The position numbers were made by a program, and so were the translations under genes. Of a stretch of DNA of 64,000 nucleotides, positions 60,229 through 64,000 are shown piece after piece (the first letter of the stretch is position 1; each line of letters opens with the position of its first letter). Under the pieces are notes generated by a model that saw nothing but the letters and a program-made list of their open reading frames with translations, made no database searches and was not told where the DNA came from. Origin of the DNA: Alphaproteobacteria bacterium (GTDB taxonomy: Bacteria > Pseudomonadota > Alphaproteobacteria > CAAGCB01 > CAG-977); contig CAAGCY010000014.1 of NCBI GenBank assembly GCA_900768465.1, forward strand, positions 1-64,000. Reading direction: 5' to 3'.

Positions 60229-60548
60229 GACAGTTCCTCCAGTTTTTGGATGATTGTTTCGGCGTCGCCTTCTATCAGCAGCGTTTTCGCCCTGTCCGTC
60301 GCACCCGCAATCAAGCTTATCGCACTTTTGGCGATTTTCAGCTGTTTGGCAAGCGTTTTTATCAAAGCTTCGTTTGCTTTGCCGTCAACGGGCGGCGCGT
60401 TGACCGCGATTTTCAGCCGCTCCGAACCGTCGGGATCGGTATAAACGCCCTCGACGCCTTCGCGTTTGGCTTTGGGCGACAAGCGGACGAACAGCTTGAC
60501 GCCGCTGGCGGCGGGCGCGAAAAATTTACAGCGATTGGGCAAAGACAT
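60225..60548 (-). CDS. DUF167 (YggU) family protein
   Basis: From MSLPNRCKFFAP (60548) the 107-residue protein has VRLSPKAKREGVEGVY near residue 20 and PPVDGKANEALIKTLAKQL near 51, the DUF167 signature. Function is unclear in all species. It overlaps yggT by 23 bp. Confidence 0.9.
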   Translation of the reverse strand: MSLPNRCKFFAPAASGVKLFVRLSPKAKREGVEGVYTDPDGSERLKIAVNAPPVDGKANEALIKTLAKQLKIAKSAISLIAGATDRAKTLLIEGDAETIIQKLEELS

Positions 60549-60843
60549 ACAGCATCCGCGGAATAAACTGCGCCGCAAAATACAACACAAACAACGCCAG
60601 CAAAGACGATACGTCCACCATGCCGACGGGGGAAACAAAGCGGCGGAAGAAGTTGAAATACCAGTCCGTCAAGGAATGAATCACATCCGAAATCACGCGC
60701 ACGATTTTGTTGTAGGTGTTGACAATGCCGAACGCTTCCAGCCAGCTTAAAACAATCGCGGCGAAAACCACTTTGATATACAAATCGAACACAATAATCA
60801 TCACGGGAATCAAAGACAGCAGGAATTGTTGCAAAACAGCCAT
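60526..60843 (-). CDS. YggT family membrane protein
   Basis: The 105-residue protein has two YGGT-type membrane segments (IPVMIIVFDLYIKVVFAAIV, then SSLLALFVLYFAAQFI) and the family's RRFVSPVGMVDVS block. YggT proteins are linked to osmotic tolerance and division-site organisation. yggT-yggU-folD is a common order in alphaproteobacteria. Confidence 0.9.
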   Translation of the reverse strand: MAVLQQFLLSLIPVMIIVFDLYIKVVFAAIVLSWLEAFGIVNTYNKIVRVISDVIHSLTDWYFNFFRRFVSPVGMVDVSSLLALFVLYFAAQFIPRMLYVFAQSL

Positions 60844-61677
60844 TTACATATTCTCCAAAGCGGTTGCCATCGCGCAAAAATCGTTGACGGAAAGTTCTTC
60901 CGCGCGGGCGGTTGACGGAACATTCGCGGCGTCGCACAACGCTTGCGCGTCACCCAAACATTTCAAAGACGACCTTAACATTTTTCGCCGCTGATTGAAA
61001 GCGGCGGCCGTTACCTTTTCCAGCAAATCCCCGCGCGCGGGGGCGAGCGGTTTTTCCCGCGGCTTCAAATACACGATTGCGGACGTGACTTTCGGCGGCG
61101 GCGTAAAGCACGACGGCGGAACGGTAAACAAAATTTGCGCTTCGCACAGCCATTGCGTCAATATCGACAATCTGCCGTAATCGGCTGTGCGGGGCTTGGC
61201 AACCAGCCGTTCCGCCACTTCCTTTTGAAACATCAGCGTAAAGCCCGCAAAATCCCGCGCGCGTTTCAGCCAGCCCGTCAACAGCAGCGTGCCGACGTTA
61301 TACGGCAAATTCGATATGACGACACGCGGGGCATTCCCCAACGCCGCCGCGTCAACCGTCAAAGCGTCCGTGTTCATCACGGTCATGCGGTCGGGAAAAG
61401 CGGCTTGGATTTGTTCCAAAATCGGCATACAGCGTTCGTCTTTTTCGATGACGGTCAGCCGTTTTGCGCCGTTTTCCAAAATCGCGCGGGTCAATCCCCC
61501 CGGACCGGGACCGACTTCTATCACCGTGCCGTTGTCAAAAGCGTCCGCATTGCGCGATTTGGCGGCGCGGACAATCTTGTCCAGCAGATTGGTATCCAAA
61601 ATAAAGTTCTGCCCCAGCGTTTTTTTCGCAAACAAGCCGTTTTGGGCGATGACTTCCCTGAGAGGCGGTAAAATCAT
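60844..61677 (-). CDS. rsmA: 16S rRNA dimethyladenosine transferase RsmA (KsgA)
   Basis: The enzyme dimethylates two adjacent adenosines in helix 45 of 16S rRNA. GQNFILDTNLLDKI near residue 23, EVGPGPGGLTRAIL near 53 (SAM site) and VVISNLPYNVGT near 118 are diagnostic. Length 277 is normal. The start overlaps the SurA-like stop by 4 bp. Confidence 0.96.
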   Translation of the reverse strand: MILPPLREVIAQNGLFAKKTLGQNFILDTNLLDKIVRAAKSRNADAFDNGTVIEVGPGPGGLTRAILENGAKRLTVIEKDERCMPILEQIQAAFPDRMTVMNTDALTVDAAALGNAPRVVISNLPYNVGTLLLTGWLKRARDFAGFTLMFQKEVAERLVAKPRTADYGRLSILTQWLCEAQILFTVPPSCFTPPPKVTSAIVYLKPREKPLAPARGDLLEKVTAAAFNQRRKMLRSSLKCLGDAQALCDAANVPSTARAEELSVNDFCAMATALENM

Positions 61678-62882
61678 TGACGAATCTCCGTTACGGCTTC
61701 GCGGCGCAGTTCGCGCATACGGCGCGCGGCGGCGGTTTCCAGCGCCTGCGTTTCCAGTCGGGCTTTAATCGCTTCCTTGGACGGCAAAGGCGACAGCTTT
61801 TCAAACGCGCACGGCATTAAAATCAATTCCCCGCCGTCGATTTTTATCGGCGCGGTCGGATGCTGCAAAGGCGTTTTTTGAACGGCGGCGGCAATCGGCG
61901 GCGGCAGTTCGGACAGCGGCACCGTCCCCAATCTGACGCGCGGCGTCGTGTCCAGCCGTTCGCTCAATCCCGCGAATTGATTGCAAGCCCCCTTTGTCAG
62001 CGTCAATTCGCGCAAAACCTGCGCGCGTTTTTGAAAACCGTCGGGCAAGAACAACTGCACCAAACGCACGGCATCCTGTTCTTTCATTTGTTCGGGGGAA
62101 CGCACGGCGCGCAAAGCCAAAATCAAGTATGCCCCCTTGACGCGAACGGGAGAACTCAACTGTCCCGCCTGCATCAGCTCCAATTCTTCGCGCGCGGCAT
62201 CGTCCAAAGCCGATTCTGCAACCCAGCCGATAAAGCCGCCCTGCGCCGCCGAAGGAGATTGCGAAAATTTTGAAGCCAAGTCTTCAAAGTTCGCTCCGTC
62301 GCGCATTTGCATAATCAGCTGCATCGCCCGACCGTAAACGGCGCCGTCGTCTTCATCCGCCGCGACGGGCAGCCTGATTTCCGACAGCAGGTATTGCTTT
62401 TCCTTTGTTTGAGCGGTCAGCTCCGCCAATTTGGCGGCGATTTCCGCTTCCGTCGGTTCACTGCGCCGTCCCGCGGATTTGCGAATCGCGCGGACAAACA
62501 GCAAATCGCTTTCGACCTGTTCCGCCAGCACGTCGGCGGACAGCCCTTTGACTGCCATTTTCTTTTGCACCGTGTCGAAGTCCAACCCGTTTTGCTTCAG
62601 CGCTTCTTTCAAAGCCTGCCCGACCTCGGCTTTGGAAACGGTTACTTCCAGACGGGCGGCTTCCTGCCGTTTCAGCCGTTCGTCCACCATTTGATTCAGC
62701 AGCTTGTCGCGGATGTCGCGGCTTGCCGTGTCAATGCCGTTCGTAATGCTCAACAGCTTCAGCCGCTGTTCAAAATCGCGCTTGGTAATGATGTCTTCGT
62801 TGACTTGCGCCAATATCTGCGTTTGCGCGCAGACGGGAACAATCGGAAACATCATCAAAAAAAACAGCAACACCAGCCGCAC
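61674..62882 (-). CDS. surA: SurA-like periplasmic chaperone/peptidyl-prolyl isomerase
   Basis: The 402-residue protein has a signal peptide (LVLLFFLMMFPIVPVCA), a SurA N-domain (VNEDIITKRDFEQRLKLL) and one parvulin domain (residues ~165-265: YLLSEIRLP, FSQSPSAAQGGFIGWV). It helps outer-membrane proteins fold. The lptD-surA-rsmA order is conserved. Confidence 0.9.
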   Translation of the reverse strand: MRLVLLFFLMMFPIVPVCAQTQILAQVNEDIITKRDFEQRLKLLSITNGIDTASRDIRDKLLNQMVDERLKRQEAARLEVTVSKAEVGQALKEALKQNGLDFDTVQKKMAVKGLSADVLAEQVESDLLFVRAIRKSAGRRSEPTEAEIAAKLAELTAQTKEKQYLLSEIRLPVAADEDDGAVYGRAMQLIMQMRDGANFEDLASKFSQSPSAAQGGFIGWVAESALDDAAREELELMQAGQLSSPVRVKGAYLILALRAVRSPEQMKEQDAVRLVQLFLPDGFQKRAQVLRELTLTKGACNQFAGLSERLDTTPRVRLGTVPLSELPPPIAAAVQKTPLQHPTAPIKIDGGELILMPCAFEKLSPLPSKEAIKARLETQALETAAARRMRELRREAVTEIRQ

Positions 62883-62896
62883 GAAAGTACTCCCCT

Positions 62897-64000
62897 TTAC
62901 AGGTTGAATATGCCAAACGGTTTGAATTCCAACCCCAATTTGAACGATACGCCGTTTTGATAGTCGCGGTCGTATGTGTATTCTTTTTCAATGCCCGTTT
63001 CTATCGCGAAACATTCGTCCTCGTAGCGCGCATATCCGCCCGTTTCCAAAACACCGCCGCCATCGGACAGATTGACGCGCTGATAGAACTTGACACTCCA
63101 GTACCGCGTCAGATGCGATGTCAAAGTATAAGTGATTTCTTCGCGCGTGTCGTAATCGGAATAAGAAGACAAACGGCTTTTCAAATACATGTACGACACG
63201 TCCGCCCTCAGCAAAGCGTTGCCGACACCCAAAGACAGACTGCTGCGGTTCAGGGCGTACGTTTTCCGGTCCATACGGAAAGCGTAGCTTAAGTTCAGGA
63301 AAGAATTCGGATACAGGGCGATGCGTCCGACCAAATCGGACGTTCTGTCGTACAGTCCCGAATCGACGGGAAATTCTTCGCGGTTTGAAAAACGGTAGCT
63401 TTGCCCGATTAACGCCGAAACGTGTCCGCCGTTTTTGCCGTACGCGCTCCACTGTATACCGTAATTGACGCGCGATCCCGCTTCGTAGCGATCGTACCCG
63501 ACAAAGCGTTTTTCGCTGAACAGGTTTGTGTCGTCAAAGTCCAAATCGTTGCTGTCTTCGTTCGGAATTTTATCCGACGGCTGCGTGTTCGGCGCGACAA
63601 CGCCCATCACTACGGGTTCCAGAATTTGCGTTACGCGTTCGCCGACGCTGACGAACGGATACGACACTTTCAACGACGCTTGCGGATGAAAAGACGCGAC
63701 CTCCCCGTCAAACGTCCGCCGTCTGCCGTCCTTGACATAAGTGTAATCCTTTACTTTGTACCCGTTGACCAAAGCCGTCGCGTCAAAGCTGTATGCCGCG
63801 CCCCAGTCGGCGATTCCCGGCAAATGGTATCCGCCTTCCAGCGACAAGCGCGAACTGTCGTCGCCGATTTTGCGGGTCAAAACGGCGGAAGACGCGCCGA
63901 CGCTCCAGTACCCGCCGAAATCCGCGTCCGTGTTTTGAGCAAACGTCATTAACGGAAAAGCCCGCGGCACGGTGTCGTCGTTGACGTTTGCGCGCATATT
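62897..64000 (-). CDS. lptD: LPS assembly protein LptD, C-terminal part (partial)
   Basis: The open frame runs off the right edge, so the N-terminal jellyroll domain is missing. The visible ~367 residues are the beta-barrel, with many aromatic/polar alternating strands, QILEPVVMGVVAPN near the middle and a terminal FGIFNL strand. LptD inserts LPS in the outer leaflet. Its stop lies 14 bp before the surA-like start. Confidence 0.88.
   Translation of the reverse strand, partial: NMRANVNDDTVPRAFPLMTFAQNTDADFGGYWSVGASSAVLTRKIGDDSSRLSLEGGYHLPGIADWGAAYSFDATALVNGYKVKDYTYVKDGRRRTFDGEVASFHPQASLKVSYPFVSVGERVTQILEPVVMGVVAPNTQPSDKIPNEDSNDLDFDDTNLFSEKRFVGYDRYEAGSRVNYGIQWSAYGKNGGHVSALIGQSYRFSNREEFPVDSGLYDRTSDLVGRIALYPNSFLNLSYAFRMDRKTYALNRSSLSLGVGNALLRADVSYMYLKSRLSSYSDYDTREEITYTLTSHLTRYWSVKFYQRVNLSDGGGVLETGGYARYEDECFAIETGIEKEYTYDRDYQNGVSFKLGLEFKPFGIFNL

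Overview
The window is about 64 kb of one bacterial chromosome. It looks like an alphaproteobacterium of the Rhodospirillales kind: it has a zapA - 6S RNA - 5-formyltetrahydrofolate cyclo-ligase cluster, a cysteine-free L31, a ruvCAB/yebC block and an LptD-SurA-RsmA block. Host genes are GC-rich with many Ala, Lys and Asp codons. The genus cannot be named from the sequence alone.

Layout: (1) 1-20.85 kb is host DNA. It holds a partial HExxH protein and then, on the minus strand, ruvB, ruvA, ruvC, yebC, a YmdB-type phosphoesterase, cyclo-ligase, 6S RNA and zapA. Next come a ThiE-like protein, GtrA, the epmA/efp pair (translation through proline stretches), an inositol-monophosphatase-like protein, a three-gene envelope cassette (OmpA-like, TolQ/MotA-like, MotB/OmpA-like), rpmE, a membrane class III nucleotide cyclase, a PPC-like/DUF2207 pair, a nucleoside phosphorylase and an esterase. 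(2) 20,853-57,383 is one intact-looking Mu-like transposable prophage of 36,531 bp. Both ends can be set to the base: each starts 5'-TGT, carries MuA-type binding sites, and is flanked by the 5-bp duplication CCAAA. (3) 57.39-64 kb is host DNA again: tRNA-Thr(CGT), a small lipoprotein-like gene, mnmA, folD, yggU, yggT, rsmA, a SurA-like chaperone and the 3' part of lptD.

The prophage runs right to left on the minus strand: repressor (plus strand) and Ner, transposase MuA, activator MuB, a set of small early genes, GemA and a Mor-like activator. Then follow terminase, portal, head morphogenesis, a protease-capsid fusion, connectors, sheath, tube, frameshifted tail chaperone, tape measure, baseplate and fibres. 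Endolysin, holin, overlapping spanins, com and an adenine methylase close the late region. Two near-identical 29-bp elements sit ahead of the two late operons and look like late promoter or activator sites. Three clearly AT-rich cargo genes (21.1-21.9, 38.9-39.3 and 46.4-48.3 kb) stand out from the phage body. The largest joins a GHKL ATPase to a PD-(D/E)XK-like nuclease region and is the best candidate for an undescribed anti-phage or exclusion system.

Other notable points are a poly-G10 tract that puts a glycine-rich tail protein out of frame (likely phase variation, or a homopolymer error), a canonical -1 slippery site in the tail chaperone, a com-dam overlap in place of Mu com-mom, a nuclease-like domain fused to the head morphogenesis protein, and six ATCC(C/G) blocks repeated at exactly 10 bp inside the left prophage end.
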